A DNA stretch of 64,000 bases, from the NCBI RefSeq assembly GCF_001457415.1, contig NZ_LN881724.1, positions 1,674,001 to 1,738,000 on the forward strand. The letters run 5' to 3'. This document shows, in pieces, positions 29,248-38,519 of this stretch (the stretch's first letter is position 1; the number at the start of each line of letters is the position of its first letter). Position numbers and translations under genes: made by a program. The notes beneath the pieces are model-generated. The model made no database searches and was not told the DNA's origin. It was given only the letters and a program-made list of their open reading frames with translations. This stretch comes from Gorillibacterium timonense. Lineage in GTDB: Bacteria > Bacillota > Bacilli > Paenibacillales > NBRC-103111.

Positions 29248-30795
29248 ATGGAAATCGTATCATCTACACCGGTACCAGCCGCAAACGCGGGAACAGCGCA
29301 GGTCGCGAATTCGGGAAAAGGAACAGCCACTGCTTCCACAGCTTCTTCAACCGACGGTTCGAAAGCAAGTCAATCCTCCGGGAAGACCGCATTCAAGGAT
29401 GTCTTGAATCAAGTGAACACGGTTGGAACGACGTCGGATCAGGAGGCTGGATCGGATAAAGTGCAGGAATCAACGGATTCAGCAGGAACAACCCTTCAGG
29501 CCTTATTGGATCCGTTGCTAATGGCTTTGCTGCTGGCCCCGTCCACTCAACAATCGCCGCCTTCGCAAGAGGATCTCAAGAAGCTGATCGAAGCCGTTCT
29601 TAACCAGCCGGAAGAGATATCAACGTTGATGCAGACGGAGGACGGTCAAGCCTGGCTCGGTCAAGCTCAGGTACTTCTTCAAGCGATGGGCTATCTGCCA
29701 GCGGCTAGTAATCAGACAGATTCCGGCACCGATGCTTTGTTGACAGCAGATCAATCGATTGCGCCGCCGAACCAGGCTGTAAACCCGGAAGAGATCCTCA
29801 AAGGGCTGCTTACCGCAATGACCCAGGAGCCGGAGAGTGCACTGCCGGCCCAAATGGCAGAGAGCTTTGCGCGGCTGCTGGCTTCGGAAGGCAGTAAGAC
29901 AGAAGGAAGCTCTACTGTAAGCAAGCCAGTCTCGGATACATCCGTAAGCGAGAGCCTCCTCACTCCATCGGGCAATGTCAACCGCAGCGATATTCAAATC
30001 ATCGCCAAGTCTGGTAAGGCGACCCACTCTGCAGCTTCTCTGGAAGCTTTAACCTTCCGCAAAGGGTTGAGTGCAGAACAAGCGCAAGCATTGGCTGCAG
30101 CGATGAGAGAAGGCGATGAGGACAGCAAATCTTCTTCTGTGCTCGTATCGGCACTCTCCGGGCATACCGAAGAAGCTGCCTCAACGACCACCGCAGCTCC
30201 GCAGCAAGCCGCAACCAAGACCATCGGTGAATCTGCTGAAGACGTGGCCCCAATCGGCAGTCAGCCTGTTGTGACCGAGATCTCGAAGACGTTATCCGAT
30301 CCGGTGAAATCAGCTAAGCCAGAATTTCCGGTGAATGTGAAGAATTTTGCTGAAGAAGTATCGAGTCTGCTCTTTAAGAACAGCAAGTTAGGCAACCTGG
30401 GGACGCTGACCGAAGCAAGGCTTCTTCTGAGGCCGGAGCATCTGGGAGCGGTTGATGTCCGCATTACTCTTCAAAACGGACAGCTTGTCGCCCATTTCGC
30501 AGCCCAACAATCGCTGGCCAAGGACGTACTCGAGAATCAGATGGCTCAACTGCGCGTAAACCTTCAGAACCAAGGCTATCAGGTTGAACGGCTGGAAGTC
30601 ACGCACAGCCCCTCTCTGCAATCCGGAATGTTCCATGGCGATCAAGGCAGACAATTCCGCCAATCCAACGGGAACGGCCAGGAGAGTCGGTCGGGAGCCG
30701 CCGGACAGCAAGAGGAAGAATTTGATGCCAGCCTGATGAACACCGAACAGATTCGCCGGGCAGTCGCGGGGGCAACCGTGGACTATACGGCCTAG
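29248..30795 (+). CDS. fliK: Flagellar hook-length control protein FliK
   Basis: A 515-residue secreted ruler protein. The N-terminal part is Ser/Thr/Ala/Gln-rich and disordered; the C-terminal Flg_hook domain (about 385-470) reads TEARLLLRPEHLGAVDVRIT, then QNGQLVAHFAAQQSLAKDVL and NLQNQGYQVERLEV. This domain normally contacts FlhB to switch export. GGGAGGTG lies upstream of the ATG. The C-terminal domain is better conserved than in the FliK-C-like protein at the left edge of the window. Confidence 0.93.
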   Translation: MEIVSSTPVPAANAGTAQVANSGKGTATASTASSTDGSKASQSSGKTAFKDVLNQVNTVGTTSDQEAGSDKVQESTDSAGTTLQALLDPLLMALLLAPSTQQSPPSQEDLKKLIEAVLNQPEEISTLMQTEDGQAWLGQAQVLLQAMGYLPAASNQTDSGTDALLTADQSIAPPNQAVNPEEILKGLLTAMTQEPESALPAQMAESFARLLASEGSKTEGSSTVSKPVSDTSVSESLLTPSGNVNRSDIQIIAKSGKATHSAASLEALTFRKGLSAEQAQALAAAMREGDEDSKSSSVLVSALSGHTEEAASTTTAAPQQAATKTIGESAEDVAPIGSQPVVTEISKTLSDPVKSAKPEFPVNVKNFAEEVSSLLFKNSKLGNLGTLTEARLLLRPEHLGAVDVRITLQNGQLVAHFAAQQSLAKDVLENQMAQLRVNLQNQGYQVERLEVTHSPSLQSGMFHGDQGRQFRQSNGNGQESRSGAAGQQEEEFDASLMNTEQIRRAVAGATVDYTA

Positions 30796-30825
30796 CTTTT
30801 AGTAAGCGTATGGAGGAGGTGACTT

Positions 30826-31263
30826 ATGGCTGACAACGCAATCAGCACAAAAAACGTCTGGCCCTATTATTCTAGCGGAAATACGAGCACGGCTTCCAAG
30901 ACAGACAATTCGCTCGGCAAAGATGAATTTCTCAAAATTCTCATCGCTCAGCTCAAAAACCAGGATCCGATGAATCCGATGAAGGATCAGGAGTTTATCG
31001 CCCAGATGGCTCAATTCAGTTCGGTTGAACAGCTGTCCAATATGGCAAACGAGATGAAGCTGCTTCGCCAATCCGTTGGCCTCAGTCCAGAGCTCATCGA
31101 TAAAAAGGTGACCTGGGAAGAAACCGATTCGACCGGTGCGATCGTGAGCAAGTCCGGTATCGTCACCAGCCTATCTATGAAAAAAGGTGTGCAATATGTT
31201 CAGGTCGACGGCCAAGATATCAAGGCGGAGCTTTTGACCCGAGTCGAGAAAGCGGAGGGTTAA
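30826..31263 (+). CDS. flgD: Flagellar hook-capping scaffold FlgD
   Basis: A 145-residue short FlgD, as in Bacillus. The N-terminal scaffold part (KDEFLKILIAQLKNQDPMNP, EFIAQMAQFSSVEQLSNM) is well conserved; the C-terminal part is a short beta domain (KVTWEETDSTGAIVSKSGIV). AGGAGGTGA precedes the ATG. It guides hook assembly and is then displaced. Confidence 0.94.
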   Translation: MADNAISTKNVWPYYSSGNTSTASKTDNSLGKDEFLKILIAQLKNQDPMNPMKDQEFIAQMAQFSSVEQLSNMANEMKLLRQSVGLSPELIDKKVTWEETDSTGAIVSKSGIVTSLSMKKGVQYVQVDGQDIKAELLTRVEKAEG

Positions 31264-31266
31264 AAG

Positions 31267-31644
31267 ATGAACGAACCCGTATCCGTCGGGAGGTTGTATC
31301 CAAGCCCTGTCCCGCCTGGGGTGACCAAACGGTCGAATGCTGCTGTGGAAACGGCGAAACCGGCTGTCCGCTTCCAGGACATGCTGCAGCAGGAGGTTAG
31401 GATCAGCAAGCATGCCCAGAACCGGCTGCAGGAGCGGGGAATCAACCTGAAACCCGAGCAAATGGAGCAAATTCGAACGGCTGTGGATAAAGCCGAAGCC
31501 AAAGGAGCCAAGGAATCCTTGGTTCTGATGAGAGACATGGCCTTTATCGTCAATGTGAAGAGTAAAACGATCGTCACAGCTATGGATGGTTCCTCGATGA
31601 AAGACAATGTGTTTACCCAAATTGACAGTGCGATTGTGATTTAA
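31267..31644 (+). CDS. Flagellar operon protein (TIGR02530 type)
   Basis: A 125-residue protein 3 nt after flgD. The core VRISKHAQNRLQERGINLKPEQMEQI and ESLVLMRDMAFIVNVKSKTIVTA fits the family of small conserved proteins found between flgD and flgE in Firmicutes. Function is unknown; location suggests a role in hook assembly. Confidence 0.85.
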   Translation: MNEPVSVGRLYPSPVPPGVTKRSNAAVETAKPAVRFQDMLQQEVRISKHAQNRLQERGINLKPEQMEQIRTAVDKAEAKGAKESLVLMRDMAFIVNVKSKTIVTAMDGSSMKDNVFTQIDSAIVI

Positions 31645-31740
31645 CAAGGGCTGGCCCGAAACGGAAGCCCAGGGACCGTGGATCGACTGAAGCGGCCCAT
31701 CTCAATATCCATCTAACTCATTCAGGAGGGTAATCAACCT

Positions 31741-32562
31741 ATGCTAAGATCCTTATATTCGGGCATTTCGGGCATGCGCGGCTTCCAAACCAAGCTGGAC
31801 GTCATCGGTAACAACATCGCGAACGTTAACACGGTCGGCTTTAAGGCCGGACGGGTAATGTTCAAGGACATTCTGAGCCAGACGGTGGCAGGCTCGACGC
31901 CTCCGACGGATAATACCGGCGGCGTGAACCCCAAGCAGGTTGGTCTCGGGGTGTCGATCGGCACCATTGATACCGTTCATACACCCGGAAGCGCCATGAC
32001 GACAAACGTTCCCACCGACCTGCGGATTGACGGTGACGGATTCTTCGCCGTAAAGACGAGCGCGGACACGGATTCCATCTACTTGACCCGTGCAGGCAAC
32101 TTTACGCTTGATTCTAACCGCAGACTTGTCAACGGAGACGGTATGTTTGTTCTCTCGGCTGAAGACGGAGACGTCATCCAGTTGGATGACACCGTAACCG
32201 CCTTTACGATCGGGCAAGACGGATCGCTCATCTCCATCGACGCCGAAGGCAATGCCACGCCGCTCGATGTGAAGATCGGCGTCGTGAAGGTGCCGAATCC
32301 GGGCGGACTTGAGAAGCTGGGAGGCAACCTGTACCGTCCGACGACAACAGCAATGGGTGAAGGCATCACGGAAGTAACCGTGGGAACGGCCGGAGCCGAA
32401 GGCAACGGCCTCATCATCGCCGGACAGCTTGAAATGTCTAATGTCGACCTGACGAGTGAGTTCAGCGAAATGATCGTTGCACAGCGCGGATTCCAAGCGA
32501 ACTCCCGCATCATCACGACTTCCGATGAAGTGCTGCAAGAGATCGTCAATCTGAAACGCTAA
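31741..32562 (+). CDS. flgE: Flagellar hook protein FlgE
   Basis: A 273-residue hook-type protein. It starts MLRSLYSGISGMRGFQTKLDVIGNNIANVNTVGFK in pieces typical of hook/rod proteins, has the DLRIDGDGFFAVK block and ends SEMIVAQRGFQANSRIITTSDEVLQEIVNLKR. Its size and position match B. subtilis FlgE, which is short (about 264 residues) and once named FlgG. CAGGAGGG lies upstream. Confidence 0.93.
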   Translation: MLRSLYSGISGMRGFQTKLDVIGNNIANVNTVGFKAGRVMFKDILSQTVAGSTPPTDNTGGVNPKQVGLGVSIGTIDTVHTPGSAMTTNVPTDLRIDGDGFFAVKTSADTDSIYLTRAGNFTLDSNRRLVNGDGMFVLSAEDGDVIQLDDTVTAFTIGQDGSLISIDAEGNATPLDVKIGVVKVPNPGGLEKLGGNLYRPTTTAMGEGITEVTVGTAGAEGNGLIIAGQLEMSNVDLTSEFSEMIVAQRGFQANSRIITTSDEVLQEIVNLKR

Positions 32563-32654
32563 TGCTGATTGCGGACCGGAGCGAAATCGCTCGCTCCGGT
32601 CTCCATTAGCAAGCGGCAGATTCGAATCGAGGTATAAGCAAGGAGGGAACTTAT

Positions 32655-32879
32655 GTGATTTCGGTTACGCGGCTTAACGGCAAGATCATAACGATCAATG
32701 CCCTTCTCATCGAAAGCGTAGAGGAAACGCCGGATACCATGATCACCCTGACAACAGGGAAAAAGCTCATGGTTCTGGAGCCGATGGTAGAGGTAAATGA
32801 CAAGATTGCCCTTTATCTCGGGCAGATTGGTCTGCTGCAGGCCAGCGTAAAGAGAATGAAAGTGGAGGAGTCCGAATGA
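32655..32879 (+). CDS. FlbD/SwrD family protein
   Basis: A 74-residue protein (MISVTRLNGKIITINALLIESVEETPDTMI, then TTGKKLMV) of the FlbD family; the B. subtilis member SwrD increases flagellar motor power. The GTG start follows AAGGAGGG; an overlapping ATG would read straight into TGA. Its stop overlaps fliL (ATGA). Confidence 0.9.
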   Translation: MISVTRLNGKIITINALLIESVEETPDTMITLTTGKKLMVLEPMVEVNDKIALYLGQIGLLQASVKRMKVEESE

Positions 32880-33355
32880 TCAAGAAAAAGATGGTACCGC
32901 TCGTTTTAGCACTGCTCTGTGTGATTTTCCTGATCGCCTTGGCTGCCGTATGGGTATTCAACACCTTGAACGAGAAGAACAGCATTGCCGATCCGAGTCA
33001 AAAAGCTGTGAATTCTGTCGAATCGGTAGAAGGAAAAAAGGTATCGGCCGCCGAAGTGAAGAAGCTTACCGTCTCGATTGAAAATGTGGTGACCAACCTG
33101 AGCGAACCGAACAAAGCGGTGAAGGCAAGCTTCGCTTTCGAACTGAGCGGACAAAAAGGGATGAAAGAATTTGAAAACTACGATGCCCGAGTGAAGAGCG
33201 TGATCAATATGACTCTCGCGGACCTCACCAATGAACAGTTGGCGGGAAGCAAAGGGCAGGATTATCTGGCATCGCTCCTGATGAACAAGATCAATAGCTT
33301 CCTGAGCGAAGGCAAAGTTAGCCGGGTAAACATCACCGAACTGATCGTCCAATAA
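32876..33355 (+). CDS. fliL: Flagellar basal body-associated protein FliL
   Basis: A 159-residue single-pass membrane protein (VPLVLALLCVIFLIALAAVWVF) with a periplasmic-side FliL domain ending GKVSRVNITELIVQ. It supports the stator-rotor interface. Start overlaps the previous stop. Confidence 0.93.
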   Translation: MIKKKMVPLVLALLCVIFLIALAAVWVFNTLNEKNSIADPSQKAVNSVESVEGKKVSAAEVKKLTVSIENVVTNLSEPNKAVKASFAFELSGQKGMKEFENYDARVKSVINMTLADLTNEQLAGSKGQDYLASLLMNKINSFLSEGKVSRVNITELIVQ

Positions 33356-33391
33356 TGACTTCGAAAACATCGCTACGGGGAGGTGACTGAT

Positions 33392-34390
33392 TTGGTAGAC
33401 GTACTCTCGCAAAATGAGATTGATGCGCTTCTCGCTGCCCTCTCCTCGGGAGAAATGGACGCGGAGGAGCTAAAAAAAGAAGAGACCCAGAAAAAAATAC
33501 GCGGATACAATTTCAAGAGAGCTACGAGATTTTCCAAGGACCATCTCCGAAGCTTGACGCGGATACATGAGAACTTTGCGAGGTTTTTAACGACCTATTT
33601 TTCCACTCAGCTGAGGACCTTCGTCCAGATCAATGTCGTTCAGGTGGAACAGCTGCCTTATGACGAATTCATCCGTTCCATACCCAAGATGACCATTCTG
33701 AATATCTTTGAAGCCGAGCCGCTCGAAGGACGGATGGTGCTGGAGGTCAATCCGAACGTCGCATTTGCGATGGTGGATCGGATGCTTGGAGGGATGGGGA
33801 CCTCAACCGGCAAAGCTACGGTCCTGACGGAAATCGAGACGATGATTATGGAGCGAATGTTTGGTCGCGCACTTGAGAGTCTGCAGGAGGCCTGGAAGAC
33901 GGTTGCGGACATCAGCCCGAGACTCGATTCCTTGGAGACCAATCCACAGTTCATGCAGATCGCATCCGCTAACGATACGATTGCCCTGATCTCGCTCAGC
34001 ACGAAGATCGGGGAAACGTCCGGGATGATCAACCTTTGTATCCCGCATGTGGTCATCGAGCCGATGATGCCGCGGTTGTCCGTCCATCATATGTTTGTTA
34101 CCCAGAAGAAGAGCAAAACTCCGGAAGAATATGAGGCCTTGCATGATCGAGTCAATAAGGCTCACTTGAACATTGTGGCAGAGCTTGGAGAATCCCGGCT
34201 CTCCGTCCAGGAATTCCTCAGTCTGTCCCCCGGAGATGTCATTACCTTAAACAAACCGGTGGATGACGGACTTTTGGTTAAGGTAGGCGATCTGACCAAG
34301 TACATCGGAAGTCCGGGTACCGTAAAAGGCAAGGTTGCTCTTCAAATCACGCAGATCGTTAGCGAGGGAGTGGAAGAAAATGACGAATAA
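33392..34390 (+). CDS. fliM: Flagellar motor switch protein FliM
   Basis: A 332-residue C-ring protein, exactly the B. subtilis length. The N-terminal VLSQNEIDALLAAL binds CheY-P; the middle domain contains LTRIHENFARFLTTYFSTQL and EFIRSIPKMTILNIF; the C-terminal SpoA domain reads LSVQEFLSLSPGDVITL. The TTG at 33392 follows GGGGAGGTG by 6 nt; the GTG inside that site (33383) is rejected. Overlaps fliY by 11 nt. Confidence 0.95.
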   Translation: MVDVLSQNEIDALLAALSSGEMDAEELKKEETQKKIRGYNFKRATRFSKDHLRSLTRIHENFARFLTTYFSTQLRTFVQINVVQVEQLPYDEFIRSIPKMTILNIFEAEPLEGRMVLEVNPNVAFAMVDRMLGGMGTSTGKATVLTEIETMIMERMFGRALESLQEAWKTVADISPRLDSLETNPQFMQIASANDTIALISLSTKIGETSGMINLCIPHVVIEPMMPRLSVHHMFVTQKKSKTPEEYEALHDRVNKAHLNIVAELGESRLSVQEFLSLSPGDVITLNKPVDDGLLVKVGDLTKYIGSPGTVKGKVALQITQIVSEGVEENDE

Positions 34391-35696
34391 CCGAGACTAT
34401 CTGTCACAGGAAGAGATCGATGCTTTACTGCGGCAGACATCGGATGACGATGAAGACGCAAATCCGGCCGAATCCTCCCCCGACCTGTCCCAGTATCTGT
34501 CCAGCATTGAACAGGACGCTCTAGGTGAGATCGGAAATATTACGTTTGGCAGTGCGGCAACGGCGTTATCGACCTTGCTCGGTAAGAAAGTGGACATCAC
34601 CACTCCAAAGGTCTCGATTTTACTGAGATCCCAATTGCCCAGTGAGTTTCCCAAACCGCATGTAACGGTACACGTTAACTATGTCGATGGCTTTCACGGT
34701 ATCAATCTGCTGGTCATCAAAGTTCAGGATGCTCAAGTCATTGCGGATCTCATGATGGGCGGCAACGGCGAAGGGCTTGAGAATACCGAGCTGAATGAGC
34801 TGCATATCAGCGCGGTTCAAGAAGCGATGAACCAAATGATGGGGTCCTCCGCGACATCGATGTCCACCATCTTCAATCGTATGGTTAACATCTCTCCTCC
34901 AGGAATCGATATTATGGATCTTACTTCAGAAGGAGGAAAAAACACTCTTCCTGCCGAAGAAGTGTTTGTCAAAATATCGTTCCGTCTGAAAATCGGAGAT
35001 TTGATCGACTCAAATATCATGCAGTTGCTTCCTGTCGATTTTTCCAAAGAGATGGTGAACACGTTGATGGGGGGATCGGATGCCATGGAGTCTGAACCGG
35101 GATACACAGCGCCTGCGAATTCGCCGTCAGCCCCTGCGGCTACGCCGCAGCAAGATGCGCCGCCTGCTTATCCTGCACCTGCTGCCGCACAGAACCCGCC
35201 ACAGCAGATTCCGCAGTCTTATGACGCAACGACGGCCGGAGGCCAAGCGTATCCGCAGCAAAACCCGTATTACCCTCCGCAGCCTTCTCCATACGGGTAT
35301 CCGCCGTATGCGGGTCAGCCGATGGGAATGCCGGCCCCTGGTCCGCAGAACTACGGCGCACCCGTTAACCGCAACGTAAATGTCCAACCGGCTCAATTCA
35401 GCGGGTTTACACCGGGGCTCATACCTCCTGCCGAGGAGAGCAACCTGGGTCTCTTGATGGATATTCCGCTGAAAGTGACGGTTGAGCTCGGTCGGTCGAA
35501 GATGCTGATCAAAGACATTCTGCAGCTATCTCAAGGTTCGATTATCGAACTGGACAAGCTGGCAGGGGAACCGGTTGATATTTTGGTCAACAACAAGCTG
35601 ATTGCCAAAGGTGAAGTCGTGGTCATCGATGAAAACTTTGGGGTCCGTGTAACGGATATCATCAACCAGTGGGAACGAATTCAGAAGATACAATAA
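34380..35696 (+). CDS. fliY: Flagellar motor switch phosphatase FliY (FliN type)
   Basis: A 438-residue fusion. It has an N-terminal CheY-P-binding peptide (LSQEEIDALLRQ), a CheC-like phosphatase region with two E-x2-N sites (GEIGNITFGSAATALS and QEAMNQMMGSSATSMS), a Pro/Gln/Tyr-rich linker of about 110 residues (240-350), and a C-terminal FliN/SpoA domain (LDIPLKVTVELGRSKMLIKD). It dephosphorylates CheY-P at the switch. The ATG at 34380 lies in the end of fliM after GGGAGTGG. Confidence 0.95.
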   Translation: MTNNRDYLSQEEIDALLRQTSDDDEDANPAESSPDLSQYLSSIEQDALGEIGNITFGSAATALSTLLGKKVDITTPKVSILLRSQLPSEFPKPHVTVHVNYVDGFHGINLLVIKVQDAQVIADLMMGGNGEGLENTELNELHISAVQEAMNQMMGSSATSMSTIFNRMVNISPPGIDIMDLTSEGGKNTLPAEEVFVKISFRLKIGDLIDSNIMQLLPVDFSKEMVNTLMGGSDAMESEPGYTAPANSPSAPAATPQQDAPPAYPAPAAAQNPPQQIPQSYDATTAGGQAYPQQNPYYPPQPSPYGYPPYAGQPMGMPAPGPQNYGAPVNRNVNVQPAQFSGFTPGLIPPAEESNLGLLMDIPLKVTVELGRSKMLIKDILQLSQGSIIELDKLAGEPVDILVNNKLIAKGEVVVIDENFGVRVTDIINQWERIQKIQ

Positions 35697-35716
35697 CCTA
35701 GGAGGACTGTTTACTA

Positions 35717-36079
35717 ATGTCGAATCGTATTTTAATCGTGGACGACGCTGCCTTTATGAGAATGATGATCCGGGATATTCTTACCAAGAACGGGTATGAG
35801 GTATGCGGTGAAGCCAATGACGGTGCACAAGCCATCGAAAAATTTAAAGAATTCCGCCCCGACTTGATTACGATGGACATTACGATGCCCGAAATGGACG
35901 GGATTAACGCTCTCAAGGAAATCAAGAAGCTCGATCCGAACGCAAAAGTCATCATGTGCTCCGCTATGGGACAGCAGGCGATGGTTATCGATGCCATTCA
36001 AGCAGGCGCCAAAGACTTCATCGTGAAGCCGTTCCAATCCGACCGCGTGATTGAAGCGATTCGCAAGACTTTGGGTTAA
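35717..36079 (+). CDS. cheY: Chemotaxis response regulator CheY
   Basis: A 120-residue single receiver domain. Acidic pocket D9/D10, phosphoacceptor D54 in ITMDITMPEMDG, conserved S in CSAMGQ and K104 in IVKPFQ are all present. AGGAGG precedes the ATG. It is phosphorylated by the CheA encoded at 44628 and binds FliM/FliY. Confidence 0.96.
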   Translation: MSNRILIVDDAAFMRMMIRDILTKNGYEVCGEANDGAQAIEKFKEFRPDLITMDITMPEMDGINALKEIKKLDPNAKVIMCSAMGQQAMVIDAIQAGAKDFIVKPFQSDRVIEAIRKTLG

Positions 36080-36084
36080 CCGTA

Positions 36085-36579
36085 ATGTCGGGCAGCACAA
36101 CGGAGTATATCCTGCTGGTTATCTTTTATCTCGCGCTCATCATCGGGATGTTTCTATTGATCATCAAACTGATTGCGAGAAGAAACAAGCTGTCGCTCCC
36201 GGGGAGAGTCGTCCGTACGCTTGGCGGGTCTGCGATTGGGTCAGGCAAATCCGTGCAGGTTGTTGAAGTCGGAGGGGCTTTCTACATTCTCGGCGTTGGC
36301 GAGGACATTCGATTGATCGCCAAGGTGGAGAATCCGGAGGAGATCGAAGCGCTTCGCATGACGGTAGACGGGACCCAGCAAGCTCCCCGATCATTTCTGA
36401 CATTGAAGGAATGGTGGACAAACCGCAGGAAAGGAAATCAGCCTGCGGAGGAATGGTCCGAATTTGGACAGATTTTTCAAGACAGGATGATGGCCATGAA
36501 AGATGGCAGGAAGAGCGTAAGCGAGCTTCTGGAACAGGATTCATCTCGTCAACAACGGAAGGATACAATCGATGAATAG
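36085..36579 (+). CDS. fliO: Flagellar biosynthetic protein FliO (FliZ)
   Basis: A 164-residue protein with one N-terminal membrane segment (YILLVIFYLALIIGMFLLIIKLI) and a cytoplasmic beta-rich part (VEVGGAFYILGVGEDIRLIAKV). Unlike B. subtilis FliZ it lacks a separate signal peptide and is shorter. It starts 5 nt after cheY with no strong ribosome site, so it may depend on coupling. Confidence 0.88.
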   Translation: MSGSTTEYILLVIFYLALIIGMFLLIIKLIARRNKLSLPGRVVRTLGGSAIGSGKSVQVVEVGGAFYILGVGEDIRLIAKVENPEEIEALRMTVDGTQQAPRSFLTLKEWWTNRRKGNQPAEEWSEFGQIFQDRMMAMKDGRKSVSELLEQDSSRQQRKDTIDE

Positions 36580-37354
36580 GAAGCTTGCGGTTTTAATTCC
36601 GCTGGTTGTGATCGTGGGCTTTCTCTGGATCACGACGGCAATGGCTGCCCCTGAGGTCAGTCCAAGCCCGTCTCCCTCACCCGGATTGACTTTGCCCGAC
36701 ATCAATATTCAGATGGGGACGGATGGAGCCAACGGCTCCGATACCATCTCGATCATTTTGCTGCTGACCGTGCTCAGCTTGGCTCCGGCAATCTTGATTA
36801 TGATGACCTGCTTCACCCGAATCGTGGTCGTGCTCGGATTCGTCCGGACCTCGCTCGGTACCCAGCAGATGCCGCCTAATCAGGTCTTGATTGGATTAGC
36901 CTTGTTCCTGACGATGTTCGTGATGGCTCCTACCTTTGGGACGATTAATGAAACAGCGCTGCAGCCTTATTTGAAGCATGAGATCAACCAGCAGCAGGCA
37001 TTCGAAAAAGCGGCTGTGCCGATTAAGGAATTTATGGCCAGCCATACGCAGCCGAAGGATCTTCAGCTCTTTCAGGAATATTCGAAATCGCCCAAGCCGA
37101 AAACCATCACAGACATCCCTCTGACGACATTGGTTCCCGCTTTTGCCATAAGCGAGTTGAAGAGGGCATTCATGATGGGCTTCATGATCTTCATCCCATT
37201 CCTTGTGATCGATATGGTCATATCAAGTACGCTCATGGCGATGGGGATGATGATGCTGCCTCCGGTCATGATTTCGCTTCCCTTTAAGATCTTGCTGTTT
37301 GTGTTAGTCGATGGGTGGTATCTGGTCGTCCAATCGCTCCTCAGAAGCTACTGA
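36572..37354 (+). CDS. fliP: Flagellar export gate protein FliP
   Basis: A 260-residue membrane protein with a cleavable signal (LAVLIPLVVIVGFLWITTAMA), followed by four membrane segments and the FliP signatures SLAPAILIMMTCFTRIVVVLGFVR and KRAFMMGFMIFIPFLVIDMV. It overlaps fliO by 8 nt. Confidence 0.96.
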   Translation: MNRKLAVLIPLVVIVGFLWITTAMAAPEVSPSPSPSPGLTLPDINIQMGTDGANGSDTISIILLLTVLSLAPAILIMMTCFTRIVVVLGFVRTSLGTQQMPPNQVLIGLALFLTMFVMAPTFGTINETALQPYLKHEINQQQAFEKAAVPIKEFMASHTQPKDLQLFQEYSKSPKPKTITDIPLTTLVPAFAISELKRAFMMGFMIFIPFLVIDMVISSTLMAMGMMMLPPVMISLPFKILLFVLVDGWYLVVQSLLRSY

Positions 37355-37421
37355 CGACGGACATTTCGTTCAATCGGGACGGAAGGAAGATTCGGCTGCT
37401 TTTCGCAGGAGGGAGGATAAC

Positions 37422-37691
37422 GTGAGTACGGAGTTTATTATCAAACTCGCCGGTCAAGCTGTTTACACTGTGCTTAAGGCGAGCGCGCCCATGCTGATCA
37501 TCGCTCTCGTCATTGGACTCATCATCAGCGTCTTTCAAGCGACGACCCAAATTCAAGAGCAGACGCTGGCTTTCGTGCCCAAGATTCTTGCCGTGCTGCT
37601 CAGCCTCTTGATCTTCGGACCGTGGATCCTGGCGACGCTGGTGGATTTCACTTACAATCTGCTCAGCAATTTGTACCAATACGGCGGATAG
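37422..37691 (+). CDS. fliQ: Flagellar export gate protein FliQ
   Basis: An 89-residue protein with two membrane segments and the typical LIIALVIGLIISVFQATTQIQEQTL start of the family in pieces. The GTG at 37422 follows GGAGGGAGG; an upstream extension into fliP has no site. Confidence 0.94.
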   Translation: MSTEFIIKLAGQAVYTVLKASAPMLIIALVIGLIISVFQATTQIQEQTLAFVPKILAVLLSLLIFGPWILATLVDFTYNLLSNLYQYGG

Positions 37692-37702
37692 GAACGGAAG
37701 CC

Positions 37703-38491
37703 ATGGACGCCATTGTGAACGCACTGCCTTCTTTTTTGCTTATTTTTTGTCGGATTACCGGTTTTTTTGTCACTGTTCCGGTCTTTTCTTCACGAAACAT
37801 CCCGGCTCGCTTCAAGATCGGTCTTTCTTTTTTCATCACGCTGATCGCCTATGGGTCCGTGACTGGAGTTAATGTCACCATTGACGGGTTGTTCATTCTC
37901 TCCATCGCCAGAGAAACCCTGATCGGCCTGATGTTGGGGTTCGTTGCGTATCTCTTCTTTACGGTCGTCCAGATTGCCGGTTCCTTCATGGACATGCAAA
38001 TCGGCTTCAGCCTTGCGAACATCATCGACCCGATGAGCGGTACCCCCAGTCCCATCCTCGGTAATTTCAAGTTCATGATCGGCACGATGCTGTTCTTGGC
38101 TTTTGACGGTCATCACGCCCTGATCAAGGGAATCATCAAGAGCTACAACTGGGTCCCGCTTGATAACAACGTGTTTGCCAGACTGAGTGATGGCGGTGTG
38201 AGTGAATTTCTTGTCAAGTCGGTATCCCAAGCATTCGGATTGGCCTTGCAGATGTCCGCGCCGATCGTAGTCGCACTCTTTCTCGTGGACATCGGATTGG
38301 GAATTCTGGCGCGAGTCGCCCCGCAATTCAATATTTTTGTCGTTGGGATTCCCGTCAAGCTGATTGTCGGACTCCTGCTGCTCATTTTGCTCGTATCGGC
38401 ATTTCCCAACATGTTCCGGGAACTGTTCTCCACCCTGTTTGACTCCATGGAGAATTTGCTCCGCCTGCTTGGCGGGAGTCCCGCATCATAG
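37703..38491 (+). CDS. fliR: Flagellar export gate protein FliR
   Basis: A 262-residue protein with about six membrane segments; FCRITGFFVTVPVFSSRNIPARFKIG and QIGFSLANIIDPMSGTPSPILG are family blocks. The ATG at 37703 has GGAACGGAAG upstream and lies 11 nt after fliQ. Confidence 0.95.
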   Translation: MDAIVNALPSFLLIFCRITGFFVTVPVFSSRNIPARFKIGLSFFITLIAYGSVTGVNVTIDGLFILSIARETLIGLMLGFVAYLFFTVVQIAGSFMDMQIGFSLANIIDPMSGTPSPILGNFKFMIGTMLFLAFDGHHALIKGIIKSYNWVPLDNNVFARLSDGGVSEFLVKSVSQAFGLALQMSAPIVVALFLVDIGLGILARVAPQFNIFVVGIPVKLIVGLLLLILLVSAFPNMFRELFSTLFDSMENLLRLLGGSPAS

Positions 38492-38519
38492 TGTTCAGCC
38501 GATCGAAGGGGAAATTCAA

